Below are positions 9,222 to 19,022 of a stretch of DNA of 64,000 bases, piece by piece; position 1 is the first letter of the stretch, and each line of letters begins with the position of its first letter. The notes under the pieces were generated by a model, which was given only the letters and a program-made list of their open reading frames with translations, was not told where the DNA came from and did no database searches. A program made the translations under genes and the position numbers. This DNA is from Planococcus antarcticus DSM 14505 (GTDB lineage Bacteria; Bacillota; Bacilli; Bacillales_A; Planococcaceae), in the NCBI RefSeq assembly GCF_001687565.2, contig NZ_CP016534.2, positions 3,662,501 through 3,726,500 of the forward strand. Reading direction: 5' to 3'.

Positions 9222-10103
9222 CTATACTCTCGATACCTTCATGTCGATTCCAGAACATACCTTCGTTCTCAGGTAATGATAGACACCATTTTCGTCGCAG
9301 CTAAATTCCGTGACTTCATCTACCACGTCTTTAATATGATCCGCCGCATTTTTCATCGCCACGGCATGGCTAACATAGTCAAACATCTTGATATCATTGT
9401 CGCTGTCCCCGATAGCTAAGGTCTCACAGCCAATTAAGTCAAACCGCTTCAGCATTTGTTCGATTCCCGATGCTTTGCTGACGCCTGCGACCATCACTTC
9501 GGCATTATGCGGCGAAGAAGGAGTCATCGTAAATTCCATGTTCTCTTGCAGCATTTCCAATTCAACTTTCCAGTCATTGATTTCATCGCGGGTTCTTGCA
9601 AAAAAATAAAATTTTGAAAAATGAGTACCTGTAATTTCGTCCGTCCATTCAATTTCTTCTTCAATCGCTTTTTGGCGTGAGATCCATTCGTTGATCTGCA
9701 CGGAATCAGGCTTTGGATCTCGAACTGCCGCTTCCACGAACCCTTTGTCCTGATTCAGCACTAGCCGCGCTTGGCCATGCGGAAAAAGCTCGTAATAGAT
9801 TTTGCGTTCCCGCGCCTTCGTAATAATGGTTTTCACCAATTCTATCGGCAGCACGTGCTCAAACACCACTTCTTCTCCGATATAACCGGCCATGCCGTTT
9901 GCAGTAATAATGCCATCCACCGCAAAACCTTCCGGCAGCATCTCTGCCAGTTCATCAGCGGATCTGCCTGTTGCCACGAAAACGAATATCCCAGCGCTTC
10001 GCAGCTCATCTATAATTTCTTTCGTATCTATGCTCACTTCGTTAGTATGATTTAAAATTGTCCCGTCCATATCTAAAAAGACAGCTTTAGGGTTAATTGC
10101 CAC
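9222..10103 (-). CDS. Cof-type HAD-IIB sugar-phosphate phosphatase
   Basis: A 293-residue haloacid dehalogenase of the Cof/YkrA group. Motif I is DMDGTI (nucleophile Asp and acid/base Asp), motif II is ATGRS, and motif IV is GDSDNDIKMF. A cap domain of IIB type lies between them. Members dephosphorylate sugar phosphates, flavin or pyridoxal phosphates in the cytoplasm; specificity cannot be read from sequence. I use the GTG at 10103 because GGAGG lies 7 nt upstream (10111-10115) and the protein then begins VAINPKAVFLD, as is usual. The longer in-frame ATG at 10172 has no such site. It is convergent with the CDF pseudogene and divergent from glcT. Confidence 0.87.
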   Translation of the reverse strand: MAINPKAVFLDMDGTILNHTNEVSIDTKEIIDELRSAGIFVFVATGRSADELAEMLPEGFAVDGIITANGMAGYIGEEVVFEHVLPIELVKTIITKARERKIYYELFPHGQARLVLNQDKGFVEAAVRDPKPDSVQINEWISRQKAIEEEIEWTDEITGTHFSKFYFFARTRDEINDWKVELEMLQENMEFTMTPSSPHNAEVMVAGVSKASGIEQMLKRFDLIGCETLAIGDSDNDIKMFDYVSHAVAMKNAADHIKDVVDEVTEFSCDENGVYHYLRTKVCSGIDMKVSRV

Positions 10104-10387
10104 TCCATTACCTCCTGATGTTAAAAACAATTGAGTTAGCCTCAGTATACGCCTTGCTTTTTTCAAACTCAATGAATGTGCAGCTACCTTAGTTTACGCA
10201 ACTAGTTTAATACCTATTGCAGACAGCAAAGAAATGTTAGAATAATAGAAAGAGGAATTTTCAGATTTTTATTTTCTGCCAACGAAACAATCCGTTTGTA
10301 AATAATTAGTTCAATCTATAGATTGCAGAAAAATCGTTTGTGGTGCCAGTCAGACCGGCAATACAACCCGCGGCAGGTGGAGGCAAA

Positions 10388-11230
10388 ATGAAACAGATCT
10401 TAACCATACAAAAAGTATTAAATAATAATGTCGTCATCGCCAGCAACGATACATATAAAGAAGCCGTATTAATCGGCAATGGCCTTGGATTTAATCGTAA
10501 AAAAGGAGATTCTGTTCCTTTTGATGCAGCAGACAAAACCTTTTTGCTGCAGGATGAAAAGGAAATGGAGCAATACGTCAATCTGCTTCCTTACATCGAG
10601 GAAAAACTCATTGCCTTTATCCACGAGCTGCTGTTATTTATCGAAGAAAAAATGGGCAAGGAACTAAATGAGCATATCCACGTAGCGCTGACAGACCATA
10701 TCGCGTTTGCTATTAACCGGGCAAAAAAAGAGATCCAATTCTCCAATCCTTTCTTATTTGAGATCGAGTCGTTGTATCCGAAAGAATACCTCGTGGCCAA
10801 AGAGGTGGTCCAGAAAGTGGAAGAACGAACAGGGGTTTCGTTTCCGGAAGGAGAAATTGGCTTTATCGCTCTTCATGTCCACAGTGCCGTTACAGACAAG
10901 TCTTTGCGTGACATCAATCGCTATCATAGCCTGATCTCAAAAATGGTTGGAATCATCCAAGACAGCCTGGATATTCAATTAAAAAAAGAAAATATCGATT
11001 ATCACCGGCTCATCCAGCACCTTCACCGGGCCATCGACCGGGCCGATAAAGGAGACCCTCTGGGAGATGAAAATAAATTAGCAGCTATGTTGAAAAGTGA
11101 ATATCCTGTATGCTATAATCTTGCTTGGAAGCTCATTAAAATAATGCAAAACCAATTGAATAAGCCTGTTGATGAAGCTGAAGTCATGTATTTGACGATT
11201 CATCTGCAACGCTTAACACATAAATTCTGA
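10388..11230 (+). CDS. glcT: Transcriptional antiterminator of the glucose PTS gene
   Basis: A 280-residue BglG/SacY-family antiterminator closely resembling Bacillus subtilis GlcT. The N-terminal CAT RNA-binding domain (about 1-60: MKQILTIQKVLNNNVVIAS) is followed by two PTS regulation domains with conserved histidines (LNEHIHVALTDHIAFAI, EGEIGFIALHVHSA, then LIQHLHRAID and YLTIHLQRL). Phosphorylation of these by EIIB(Glc) and HPr controls dimerisation. When glucose is present the dimer binds the RAT hairpin at 11235 and prevents termination, so ptsG is read. The start at 10388 has GGTGGAGG upstream; the 16 codons before it are unlikely to be translated. Gene order glcT-ptsG matches B. subtilis. 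Confidence 0.95.
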   Translation: MKQILTIQKVLNNNVVIASNDTYKEAVLIGNGLGFNRKKGDSVPFDAADKTFLLQDEKEMEQYVNLLPYIEEKLIAFIHELLLFIEEKMGKELNEHIHVALTDHIAFAINRAKKEIQFSNPFLFEIESLYPKEYLVAKEVVQKVEERTGVSFPEGEIGFIALHVHSAVTDKSLRDINRYHSLISKMVGIIQDSLDIQLKKENIDYHRLIQHLHRAIDRADKGDPLGDENKLAAMLKSEYPVCYNLAWKLIKIMQNQLNKPVDEAEVMYLTIHLQRLTHKF

Positions 11231-11234
11231 CCAT

Positions 11235-11266
11235 ACGTGTTACTGATTCGATCAGGCATGAGTATG
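11235..11266 (+). promoter_or_regulatory. RAT (ribonucleic antiterminator) target of GlcT in the ptsG leader
   Basis: The leader contains ACGTGTTACTGATTCG followed by ATCAGGCATGAGTAT. This closely resembles the B. subtilis ptsG RAT as I remember it, with self-complementary CTGATTCGATCAG. Its 3' half (11254-11264) is also the left arm of the terminator at 11254-11345, so RAT and terminator are mutually exclusive, as expected for GlcT-controlled antitermination. Confidence 0.88.
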
Positions 11267-11345
11267 AAAAGATGCAAAAGTTGACGCTTAGGACGATTCT
11301 GCCCTCTTATCGACTTTTCCCTTTTCTACTCATGCCTTTTGTTTT
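11254..11345 (+). terminator. Regulated leader terminator of ptsG
   Basis: Left arm AGGCATGAGTA (11254-11264) pairs perfectly with TACTCATGCCT (11327-11337). An inner GAAAAG/CTTTTC pairing extends the stem, and TTTTGTTTTG follows. It overlaps the RAT and lies 48 bp before the ptsG start codon. Confidence 0.9.
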
Positions 11346-11393
11346 GTATTCAATTGCCTTGTTTCATATTCGAACCAAAGAGGAGGAAATTTC

Positions 11394-13430
11394 ATGTCAT
11401 TCAATTTTTTTGGTACATTGCAAAAGGTTGGTAAAGCCTTGATGCTGCCCGTTGCGCTCTTGCCTGCTGCCGGTATCTTATTGGCTTTTGGGACAAGCTT
11501 TGCACAAGAATCATTTTTGGAAGCGGTTCCGTTTATGGGAGCTGACTGGATTCAGCAATTATTATTTGTTATGGCGGAAGCCGGTGGTGTTGTTTTTGAC
11601 AATCTGCCCTTGCTGTTTGCTGTAGGTGTTGCCATCGGTCTTGCTGGTGGTGATGGAGTAGCGGGACTCGCTGCCATCATCGGTTACTTGATCATGAACG
11701 TCACCATGAAAGCTTTTGGCGGAATTACGCTGGAAATGACTACTGACCCGGCATACGCCAATGTATTAGGAATTCCTACACTTCAAACTGGTGTTTTCGG
11801 CGGGATTATCGTCGGTGTGCTGGCAGCCTTCATGTACAACAAGTTTTATAATATCCAATTGCCACAGTTTTTAGGATTTTTTGCAGGAAAGCGCTTTGTT
11901 CCGATTGTTACCGCTTTTTCAGCTGTTTTCCTTGGAATTGTCATGTTCCTGGTTTGGCCATTTGCCCAAACTGGTTTGAATACACTTTCTCACTTTATGT
12001 TGGAAACAAACCGCACGCTTGCGGCTTTCGTCTTCGGAACCATTGAACGTTCACTGATTCCATTCGGTTTACATCATATTTTCTACTCACCGTTTTGGTT
12101 TGAATTTGGTCAATATACAACTGCTGCCGGTGAAATTGTCCGCGGTGACCAACGCATCTTCTTCGCACAACTGCAGGACGGTGTAGACTTTACTGCCGGC
12201 ACATTCATGACGGGTAAATTTCCATTCATGATGTTTGGCCTTCCGGCTGCCGCACTTGCCATCTACCATTGTGCACGCCCAGAGAAAAAGAAAATTGTCG
12301 GCGGCATCATGGCTTCAGGTGCTTTGACTTCTTTCCTGACAGGAATCACAGAACCACTTGAGTTTACGTTCTTGTTTGTAGCACCTGTCTTGTTTGGTAT
12401 CCATGCTATTTTCGCAGGATTGTCATTCATGACGATGCATTTGCTCGATGTAAAAATCGGGATGACCTTCTCCGGTGGATTGATCGACTTCTTGCTCTTC
12501 GGCGTTCTGCCAGGCAGAACAGAATGGTTCTGGGTCATCGTTGTCGGTCTGGTCTTCTCGGTCATCTACTACTTTGGTTTCCGTTTTGCCATCTTGAAAT
12601 TCAATTTGATGACGCCTGGACGTGAACTCGATGAAGAAGGCGACGACGAGATGGAAGAAATCGGCGACTTGCCGCATGAAATTCTTGCTGCCATGGGCGG
12701 ACAGAAAAACATTACCGATCTTGATGCCTGTATCACACGCCTGCGTGTCAGCGTAGCGGACAAAGGCAATGTTGATAAAAAAAGATTGAAAAAACTTGGT
12801 GCTTCTGGTGTCATGGAAGTCGGCAACAACATTCAGGCGATCTTTGGACCCGTTTCGGATAGCTTGCGTGGACAAATGCAAGACATCATGGATGGCAAAT
12901 CGCCTCGACCAGCTTCAAAAGCGGCAGCTCCATCTGAAAATACAGTTGCTACAGGAACTCCATTGGAATTTAACAGTCCAATTACAGGGGAACTCCTACC
13001 GATTTCAGAAGTGCCGGACCAAGTATTCTCAGGTAAAATGGTTGGAGATGGCTTTGCAATCAAACCGACAGAAGGAAAAGTCTTTTCTCCGGTAAACGGC
13101 AAAGTCGTTACTGTCTTCCCTACTAAACACGCCATTGGCATCGCGGCGGACAATGGTACGGAAATCCTCATCCACATTGGTATTGATACGGTCCACCTGA
13201 AAGGTGAAGGATTTACTTCACATATTGAACAAGGCGATCTGGTTGAACAAGGACAGCTTCTAATGGAAATGGACTTGGATTACATCGCAGAAAATGCGGC
13301 GTCGATCATTACGCCTGTAGTCTTCACGAACCTTGAGGAAGGGCAATCGATCCAACTTAAAAAATCCGGCGCTATAGCAGCCAAGGATCAGGACATCATG
13401 GAAATTATCCATGGAGAGCCCGTCGTTTGA
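11394..13430 (+). CDS. ptsG: PTS glucose-specific EIICBA transporter
   Basis: A 678-residue fused glucose permease of the phosphotransferase system with domain order EIIC-EIIB-EIIA. EIIC (about 1-405) is polytopic and carries [15 protein letters not shown] has the phosphorylated cysteine in [10 protein letters not shown] (C446). EIIA has the phosphohistidine in [10 protein letters not shown] (H594). The protein imports glucose and phosphorylates it to glucose-6-phosphate at the inner membrane, receiving phosphate from HPr. The domain order and length match B. subtilis PtsG. AGAGGAGGAAATTTC precedes the ATG. Expression should depend on GlcT through the RAT/terminator in the 5' leader. Confidence 0.96.
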   Translation: MSFNFFGTLQKVGKALMLPVALLPAAGILLAFGTSFAQESFLEAVPFMGADWIQQLLFVMAEAGGVVFDNLPLLFAVGVAIGLAGGDGVAGLAAIIGYLIMNVTMKAFGGITLEMTTDPAYANVLGIPTLQTGVFGGIIVGVLAAFMYNKFYNIQLPQFLGFFAGKRFVPIVTAFSAVFLGIVMFLVWPFAQTGLNTLSHFMLETNRTLAAFVFGTIERSLIPFGLHHIFYSPFWFEFGQYTTAAGEIVRGDQRIFFAQLQDGVDFTAGTFMTGKFPFMMFGLPAAALAIYHCARPEKKKIVGGIMASGALTSFLTGITEPLEFTFLFVAPVLFGIHAIFAGLSFMTMHLLDVKIGMTFSGGLIDFLLFGVLPGRTEWFWVIVVGLVFSVIYYFGFRFAILKFNLMTPGRELDEEGDDEMEEIGDLPHEILAAMGGQKNITDLDACITRLRVSVADKGNVDKKRLKKLGASGVMEVGNNIQAIFGPVSDSLRGQMQDIMDGKSPRPASKAAAPSENTVATGTPLEFNSPITGELLPISEVPDQVFSGKMVGDGFAIKPTEGKVFSPVNGKVVTVFPTKHAIGIAADNGTEILIHIGIDTVHLKGEGFTSHIEQGDLVEQGQLLMEMDLDYIAENAASIITPVVFTNLEEGQSIQLKKSGAIAAKDQDIMEIIHGEPVV

Positions 13431-13447
13431 TTTAAAAACACCAAATA

Positions 13448-13495
13448 AAAGCCCAGCTGCATTCGGAACTTCTCCGTGTGCAGCTGGGCTTTCCT
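13448..13495 (+). terminator. Terminator after ptsG
   Basis: Stem AAAGCCCAGCTGCA (13448-13461) / TGCAGCTGGGCTTT (13479-13492) with a weak U tract. The next gene on the same strand starts only 35 bp downstream, so some read-through is likely. Confidence 0.75.
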
Positions 13496-13526
13496 ATATG
13501 TACAATTAAATCAGGAGGCTGAATCT

Positions 13527-14348
13527 ATGAAGTTATTGACCTTGAATTGCCATTCCTGGCATGAAGAAAATCAACATGACAAAATACGCCACTTGGCAGA
13601 AACTATTAAAGAAAAGGACTATGACGTCATTGCCCTTCAGGAAGTCAATCAATCGATCCACGCAGAGCTGCTGTATGGCGATATCAAAAAAGACAATTTC
13701 GGGATTGTCCTGCTCCAGGAGCTTGAAGAAATTGGCGTTGCAGACTATTCATTGGTCTGGAGCTTTTCCCATCTGGTTTATGGGACCTATGAAGAAGGCG
13801 TCGCCATCTTAACAAAACATCCGATTCTAGCAGAAGACTCCTTTTTAGTCAGCCAAAGCACAGACAATACTTACTGGAAAACACGAAAAATCGTTGGCGT
13901 TCAAATCCATTACCAAGGTGTGCCGATTTCCTTTTACTCTTGCCATATGGGCTGGTGGATCGACGAGGACGAGCCATTCAAACAGCAGGCAGATCGGCTT
14001 CTGCAGCAAATCAACAAGGATGGACTGGCTTTTCTGATGGGCGACTTTAATAACAGCGCTTCCCTATCCCAAGAAGGCTATGACTACTTAATCGGCCACG
14101 AGCTTCACGATACGTATGAGTTGGCAGAACATAAAGACCACGGAACAACAGTCGAAGGGAAAATAACTGGATGGAATGACAACAAAGAGGATTTGCGCAT
14201 CGATCTGATCTTAGCGAATAGCCCCATAAACGTGCAATCTTCACGGGTCATTTTCAATAACCGCAATAAATCCGTTATCTCGGATCATTTTGGCGTAGAA
14301 GCGAAAGTAGTGATCCCCAGGGCGTCGAGTCGTGAATCCCTTCAATAA
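13527..14348 (+). CDS. Endonuclease/exonuclease/phosphatase (EEP) family protein
   Basis: A 273-residue EEP-fold metal-dependent phosphodiesterase. Family motifs are visible in order: LTLNCHSW near the N-terminus, VIALQEVNQ (metal-binding Glu), MGDFNN (Asp/Asn of the active site) and the C-terminal SDHFGV (catalytic Asp-His). The family includes nucleases, sphingomyelinases and inositol phosphatases. With no signal peptide the protein is predicted cytoplasmic, and the substrate cannot be assigned. The ATG at 13527 is preceded by AGGAGG at 13513; the 17 upstream in-frame codons overlap the ptsG terminator and are not used. Sitting directly after ptsG suggests, weakly, a role in sugar-phosphate metabolism. 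Confidence 0.85.
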   Translation: MKLLTLNCHSWHEENQHDKIRHLAETIKEKDYDVIALQEVNQSIHAELLYGDIKKDNFGIVLLQELEEIGVADYSLVWSFSHLVYGTYEEGVAILTKHPILAEDSFLVSQSTDNTYWKTRKIVGVQIHYQGVPISFYSCHMGWWIDEDEPFKQQADRLLQQINKDGLAFLMGDFNNSASLSQEGYDYLIGHELHDTYELAEHKDHGTTVEGKITGWNDNKEDLRIDLILANSPINVQSSRVIFNNRNKSVISDHFGVEAKVVIPRASSRESLQ

Positions 14349-14604
14349 ACTTACGGTGAAAAAATTACATACTTCACTCTCAGCAGCTGAAACGTCGAAG
14401 CACTATAGCCCCGGCCGTAAATGGGATCCCGTTGGCCTAAGAAAGCGGCCGCTTGAAGCAATTTCTGGAAAACAACTCGGCTTTAGCAGTTTAAAAGTAA
14501 GATTTTAAACTGACCCCTAAGTTTTGTTTGAAATTGATACTTTCAACTAGTCCACACCTCTGCTAATCTTATCTGAAAAAGAAAAGTTAGGAAGGTTACC
14601 GACG
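14349..14604. other. 256-bp non-coding spacer with several inverted repeats
   Basis: It contains AAGCGGCCGCTT, GGGATCCC and a perfect 10-bp stem CAGTTTAAAA / TTTTAAACTG (about 14498-14523), which is not followed by a T tract. It does not match the TPP, FMN, cobalamin, preQ1 or folate riboswitch cores I know. On the minus strand, phrases such as GCTATAGTGCTTC and CCGAGTTGTTTTCC recall degenerate intergenic repeats of Bacillales. It could be a leader of the ECF gene or a decayed repeat. Confidence 0.4.
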
Positions 14605-15147
14605 ATGCAAAAAACAACTAGCTACTCACCTGCGACTAATTCGCGCACTCTTGATTTAGTTTTGACATCCATGGCCATTGCACTTGTCTTTGTTGCTACA
14701 TTATTATTAAATATTCGCCTGCCGATTGCGGCAAACGGCGGTCTTGTCCACCTCGGCACCGCTATGCTTTTCATTATCGCCATCCTGTTCGGCCCTAAAA
14801 AAGGGCTGATTGCTGGTGCAGTCGGCATGGGCTTGTTTGATTTGGTTTCCGGCTGGACTTTATGGGCGCCAATTACCATAGTGGCCCGGGGCCTGCAAGG
14901 TTACCTGGTCGGAAAAATTGCTTGGTCTGGTGGCAGAAATGGCGGCAGCACATCTTTCAATATTTTAGCAGCCGTTGTTTCTATTCCATTGATGGTCGCT
15001 ATTTACTATGTCGGTGAAGCCATTATCTTCAGCAGCTGGATCATTCCGGCCGCTTCCATTCCCGGCAATCTCGTCCAAAATACAGTCGGCCTGATTATCG
15101 CGATTCCAGTAGCGATTGCATTGAAGAAAACACCATTCTTTAAATAA
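14605..15147 (+). CDS. ECF transporter S component, substrate unassigned
   Basis: A 180-residue membrane protein with about six hydrophobic segments and no ATPase. It matches the substrate-binding S component type of group II energy-coupling factor vitamin importers, where a shared EcfA-A'-T module elsewhere supplies energy. The sequence (PIAANGGLVHLGTAMLFII, then GPKKGLIAGAVGMGLFDL) resembles the HmpT/ECF-ribofla_trS group linked to pyridoxine or thiamine precursors. I cannot assign the vitamin. AGGAAGG precedes the ATG. The 256-bp leader holds possible structure but no recognised riboswitch. It is monocistronic and ends at a bidirectional terminator. Confidence 0.8.
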   Translation: MQKTTSYSPATNSRTLDLVLTSMAIALVFVATLLLNIRLPIAANGGLVHLGTAMLFIIAILFGPKKGLIAGAVGMGLFDLVSGWTLWAPITIVARGLQGYLVGKIAWSGGRNGGSTSFNILAAVVSIPLMVAIYYVGEAIIFSSWIIPAASIPGNLVQNTVGLIIAIPVAIALKKTPFFK

Positions 15148-15180
15148 GCTGTCTTTGGATAGACCTTAACAGATCTAGAT

Positions 15181-15217
15181 AAAAAGAGCGCGCCTGAGCT
15201 TTAGGCACGCTCTTTTT
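15181..15217. terminator. Bidirectional terminator between convergent genes
   Basis: AAAAAGAGCGCGCCT (15181-15195) pairs with AGGCACGCTCTTTTT (15203-15217) with one mismatch, and there are A and T runs at both ends. The right arm touches the stop codon of the methyltransferase (15217-15219). Confidence 0.9.
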
Positions 15218-15858
15218 CAGTTTTTCACTTTTGATACGGTCAACCCATCGCCAACCGGAATCAGCATGGATTCCAATTGCGGATGATTTGCTACCATTTC
15301 ATTAAAGGCCTTCATAATTTCCGTGTAGTGTTTGGACTGGATGGCATCATCCACTACTGTCCCTGCTGCCAGCACATTATCTGCCACTATCAAAGCGCCG
15401 GGCGCTGCCAACTTCAGGCAGTAGTTCAAGTAATTTTCATAGTTTTCTTTGTCCGCATCGATAAAGAAAAAGTCGAAATTCCGTTTTTCCACGACCAGCT
15501 TTTCCAAACTTTCCAAGGCCGCTCCGATTCGGTAAGAAACTTGATCACCGAAGCCCGCTTTCTCTAGGTTGTGATGCGCCAACTGTGCATAGCTTTCTTC
15601 GAGCTCAAGAGATGTCAATTTCCCATCTTTACCGGAGAATCCCCTCGCCAGACAAATGCCACTATAGCCTCCAAGAGCTCCAATCTCCAACACATTTTCG
15701 GCACTTGAGATAGACACCAGCATCGTCAGTAGCTTTCCAGAAGAGGGAGATACGGAAATTGCAGGCATGCCACTTTCTGCTATCGAAGAGACGACTCCTT
15801 CCAAAAACGGATCCTGTGCAGTGAATACAGTATCGATATATTGATTTGTTTTCTTCAT
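15217..15858 (-). CDS. SAM-dependent O-methyltransferase (class I, COMT-like)
   Basis: A 213-residue class I methyltransferase of the bacterial catechol O-methyltransferase / YrrM group. The SAM-binding loop is NVLEIGALGGYSGICLARG, followed by the acidic SLELEESYA and the metal and substrate region FFFIDADKENYENYL ... VADNVLAAGTV. Members methylate hydroxyl groups of catechols or hydroxyuridine in tRNA (TrmR in B. subtilis is of this type). I use the ATG at 15858, which has AGGAG at 9-nt spacing; an in-frame TTG at 15882 lies upstream. It is convergent with the ECF gene. Substrate uncertain. Confidence 0.85.
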   Translation of the reverse strand: MKKTNQYIDTVFTAQDPFLEGVVSSIAESGMPAISVSPSSGKLLTMLVSISSAENVLEIGALGGYSGICLARGFSGKDGKLTSLELEESYAQLAHHNLEKAGFGDQVSYRIGAALESLEKLVVEKRNFDFFFIDADKENYENYLNYCLKLAAPGALIVADNVLAAGTVVDDAIQSKHYTEIMKAFNEMVANHPQLESMLIPVGDGLTVSKVKN

Positions 15859-16006
15859 GCTCCGCAGCTCCTTTTTTGTCAATTAGCCTTTTGCTCTGTT
15901 GCGTCTTTTTCATTATTTGGTCGATAATTGTTCCGGATTCATTTATACCCTTTGCTTCTTCTTCGTATACAACTAAATTATATCTGTTTGCAGACGACAT
16001 TGTCCG

Positions 16007-16046
16007 AAAAAAAGACCCTTTCATCGATTCGGATGAAAGGGTCTTT
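16007..16046 (-). terminator. Intrinsic terminator after mqo
   Basis: Perfect 15-bp inverted repeat (AAAGACCCTTTCATC at 16011-16025 / GATGAAAGGGTCTTT at 16032-16046). On the minus strand seven U follow. Confidence 0.93.
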
Positions 16047-16053
16047 CAATAGC

Positions 16054-17553
16054 TTATATTTTTATCGGGCTTTTTTCATCCAGCTCGAGTGCTTTAGCTG
16101 TTAAAGTGTGAATTTCCTGAAGAAGCTCAGGGTTGTCAGACAATGAAACACCGTAAGACGGAATCATTTCTTTGATTTTTGGTTCCCATCCGCCTACTTC
16201 GTCCGGGAAACATTTTTTGAAGATTTCAAGCATCGCATGAACGGCCGTGGAAGCACCTGGAGAAGCTCCCAGCAATGCAGCAACTGAGCCATCCGCAGCT
16301 GTGACGATTTCTGTACCAAACTGCAACGTCCCTTTGCCTTTGTCCGTATCCTTGATAACCTGTACACGTTGTCCTGCTACAACTACATCCCAGTCTTTAA
16401 GTTTGGCAGTCGGGATAAATTCACGCAATTCTTCTACGCGTTTTTCATTCGATAGCAAGACTTGTTGAACAAGATATTTAGTTAAAGACATTTCTTTAGC
16501 GCCTGCGGCAAGCATCGTAAAGACGTTATTCGGTTTCACAGAGCCAATCAAGTCCATATTCGAACCTGTTTTCAGGAACTTCGGCGAGAAACCTGCAAAC
16601 GGCCCGAACAACAAAGATTTCTTGTTGTCGATAAAGCGTGTATCCAAATGCGGTACTGACATCGGAGGAGCTCCGACTTTCGCTTTTCCATATACTTTTG
16701 CATGATGTTGCTCGACAATTTCAGGGTCGTTGCAGACTAAGAACATTCCGCTAACCGGGAATCCACCAATATGCTTAGATTCCGGAATGCCTGTTTTTTG
16801 AAGCAAAGGCAAGCTCCCACCACCGCCGCCGATAAAGACGAAGTCCGCGCTGTGGTATTCGATTTTATTGTTTTCCATGTCCTGTACTTTTACTTCCCAT
16901 GTGCTATCACCGCTGCGTTTAATATCTTTGACCGCATGGTTGTAGTTCATTTCGACTTGTTGTTCTTCCAAGTGAGTAAAGAGCATTTCCGTTAAAGCGC
17001 CAAAGTTGACGTCAGTACCGGTATCGATTTTTGTTGCCGCCATTGCTTCATTTGAAGTGCGGCCTTCCATGATAAGTGGAATCCATTCTTTTAACTTCTC
17101 AGGATCGGCTGAGTATTCCATTCCTTTAAATAAAGGACTTTTAGACAATGCGTCAAATCGATTGTTTAAGAAACGGACATTGTCTTCCCCTTGCACCAAA
17201 CTCATGTGAGGAATCGACATGATAAAGTCTCTAGGATTGGCGATGCGTTTATTGTTTACAAGGAAAGACCAGAACTGTCTTGAAAGCTGGAACTGTTCAT
17301 TGATGGTAATTGCCTTTTTGATATCTACAGAACCATCCGCTTGTTCTGGTGTATAGTTAAGTTCGCAAAGGGCAGCGTGCCCTGTTCCAGCATTATTCCA
17401 TTCGTTCGAGCTTTCGGACCCTGCTTTTTCAAGCTTTTCAAACACTTTAATATTCCAATCCGGTGCTAACTCTTTAAGCATGGATCCTAAAGTTGCACTC
17501 ATGACTCCGGCACCGATTAAGATAACGTTTCTTTTTTTCTGATGGTTGTCCAT
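16054..17553 (-). CDS. mqo: Malate:quinone oxidoreductase
   Basis: A 499-residue FAD-dependent peripheral membrane enzyme that oxidises malate to oxaloacetate and passes electrons to the quinone pool (TCA cycle and respiration). The N-terminal dinucleotide-binding motif is [17 protein letters not shown]. Other family segments include [34 protein letters not shown] and [17 protein letters not shown]. The ATG at 17553 has GAGGAAGG upstream and gives the standard family length; in-frame ATGs at 17568 and 17655 lack good sites. A possible promoter (TATAAT near 17707-17712, weak -35) lies upstream. Identity is secure. Confidence 0.96.
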   Translation of the reverse strand: MDNHQKKRNVILIGAGVMSATLGSMLKELAPDWNIKVFEKLEKAGSESSNEWNNAGTGHAALCELNYTPEQADGSVDIKKAITINEQFQLSRQFWSFLVNNKRIANPRDFIMSIPHMSLVQGEDNVRFLNNRFDALSKSPLFKGMEYSADPEKLKEWIPLIMEGRTSNEAMAATKIDTGTDVNFGALTEMLFTHLEEQQVEMNYNHAVKDIKRSGDSTWEVKVQDMENNKIEYHSADFVFIGGGGGSLPLLQKTGIPESKHIGGFPVSGMFLVCNDPEIVEQHHAKVYGKAKVGAPPMSVPHLDTRFIDNKKSLLFGPFAGFSPKFLKTGSNMDLIGSVKPNNVFTMLAAGAKEMSLTKYLVQQVLLSNEKRVEELREFIPTAKLKDWDVVVAGQRVQVIKDTDKGKGTLQFGTEIVTAADGSVAALLGASPGASTAVHAMLEIFKKCFPDEVGGWEPKIKEMIPSYGVSLSDNPELLQEIHTLTAKALELDEKSPIKI

Positions 17554-17824
17554 TATAACCTTCCTCATCCCGTATATTTGCAAATAGGTGCAGTTGCTGC
17601 TGATCAAATAATACTGAAAGCCAAGCTCAACCGAAACACATCTTTTCTGCCTCAATTATATAATTATATCATATTTTTGGTTACATCTATCTGCTTTTGC
17701 CTGTCGATTATACCTTACTTACAGCCATGACAAAAGGAAGACGCACTTTTCCAAATACGAATTACCGCTAGAATGCTGAAATGGCATTTGCCAGATAGCT
17801 GTACGACAATCCAGCTTTTTGTGC

Positions 17825-18181
17825 CTATGTTGCTGGTCGGATTAGCCGGTCGTCAGCACCTAGCTTGCGAATAGGTGCACGGCCAACTCGTGTCACGCCA
17901 TCATTCAAATACGCATTTTTAAAGCGTTCCATATTCTTGTTGATATAAGCCAAATGCTCTTCTTCATCAAGGCCGTACTCTTTCACTAAGTAGGCACCTG
18001 TCTCCTTAAGTGTTTCTCTAACTTGATCGACAATCTTTTCATCAGCTAACGTTTCGTCGATTGTCGATTTTCCTGCAAGATACCCAAGATATGCAATCAC
18101 GGCATGACCCGTGTTCACTGTAAATAATTTGCGTTCAATGTCGATTATGTTAAGGCTCTCCCGATTACAGACAACTACATT
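17825..18181 (-). pseudogene. mtlD: Internal fragment of mannitol-1-phosphate 5-dehydrogenase
   Basis: About 118 codons reading NVVVCNRESLNIIDIERKLF, then TVNTGHAVIAYLGY ... VTRVGRAPIRKLGADDRLI, which are typical central MtlD sequences. Full MtlD is about 380 residues. Here the N-terminal Rossmann domain is absent (a TGA at 18182-18184 precedes the first codon) and the reading frame stops at 17825 well before the normal C-terminus. No intact mtl PTS genes are nearby. This is a gene relic left by deletion. Confidence 0.88.
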
Positions 18182-18236
18182 TCAATAGATTTTCTTCAAT
18201 CATTAACAATTACACAATCCTGCGAAAACCAGCGTG

Positions 18237-19022
18237 TCATTTCCAGGTTTGCTGCAATGTATCTCTAAATAATTCGTCTAGCATTTCTGTTGGATCCTCT
18301 ACTTCGACTTTGAGTGTTTTTGTATACTCCTCCAGCCGTTCCATTTCACTTTCCAGAAAGTCGTTAATCACGCTAATGCGTGCTTCGAGATCCATTTCGT
18401 CGCCTGCCAGCTTGCGTTTTAAAAGATGCTGAACTTCATTTTTCAAATCACCTGCTGGAACGATATCTTCCATTAATTCATTAAAGCTGATGGGTGGTGT
18501 CGTATGGTATTTTTCAATCCAGTTGCACGCCAATATCGGTCGCAGCACATAAAAATATTTTTTAATTTTTACATTTGGACCTTGCAGGTATTCACGGTAA
18601 TTATTTTTTGCCATATTCAAGTAATGGTACAACATCGAATTTGGATAAAATACATTCGACTCCAAGGAGCGTATATGATCAACAAAAGAATCTTTTTGAT
18701 AATAAATGATCCCGCTTCTTAACCATTCCAAAAGCGGTGGATTGCTTTTTCTGAAAAGGCGCAGCGCTTTTGTAAGCTCCCAGCCGCTGATGTCCAATAA
18801 ATCATTAATCGGTTCTTCAATCACATCCCTCTTCGCTGCACTTCCCTGTGGATCGATTGAGAGATACCATGCCGGCGAATGAACATAAATAAATCGAACA
18901 TCGTAATCACTGTCTTTTGAAGGAAAGCCCCATGCTCTGCTTCCGGATTCAACCGCATATAAAATTTTCACGTTAAATTTCTCTTCTATCCCTTTTAATT
19001 TCTGTTGAATAATTTCATTCAT
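18237..19022 (-). CDS. RlaP/YcgL-type predicted nucleotidyltransferase
   Basis: A 261-residue protein with the polymerase-beta-type nucleotidyltransferase signature GSRAWGFPSKDSDYDVRFIYV (Gly-Ser, then Asp-x-Asp metal ligands, residues about 27-47). It is followed by an alpha-helical region typical of the RlaP family, first noted beside RNA ligases in proposed RNA-repair operons. Family members are of unproven function. The second ATG (19022) is preferred, because the GGGGG site is 7 nt upstream of it but only about 1 nt from the first ATG. No RNA ligase is adjacent here. Confidence 0.8.
   Translation of the reverse strand: MNEIIQQKLKGIEEKFNVKILYAVESGSRAWGFPSKDSDYDVRFIYVHSPAWYLSIDPQGSAAKRDVIEEPINDLLDISGWELTKALRLFRKSNPPLLEWLRSGIIYYQKDSFVDHIRSLESNVFYPNSMLYHYLNMAKNNYREYLQGPNVKIKKYFYVLRPILACNWIEKYHTTPPISFNELMEDIVPAGDLKNEVQHLLKRKLAGDEMDLEARISVINDFLESEMERLEEYTKTLKVEVEDPTEMLDELFRDTLQQTWK

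Noticed and set aside
14349..14604. TPP, FMN, cobalamin or folate riboswitch before the ECF gene
   Set aside because: None of the conserved core strings of these riboswitches is present on either strand.
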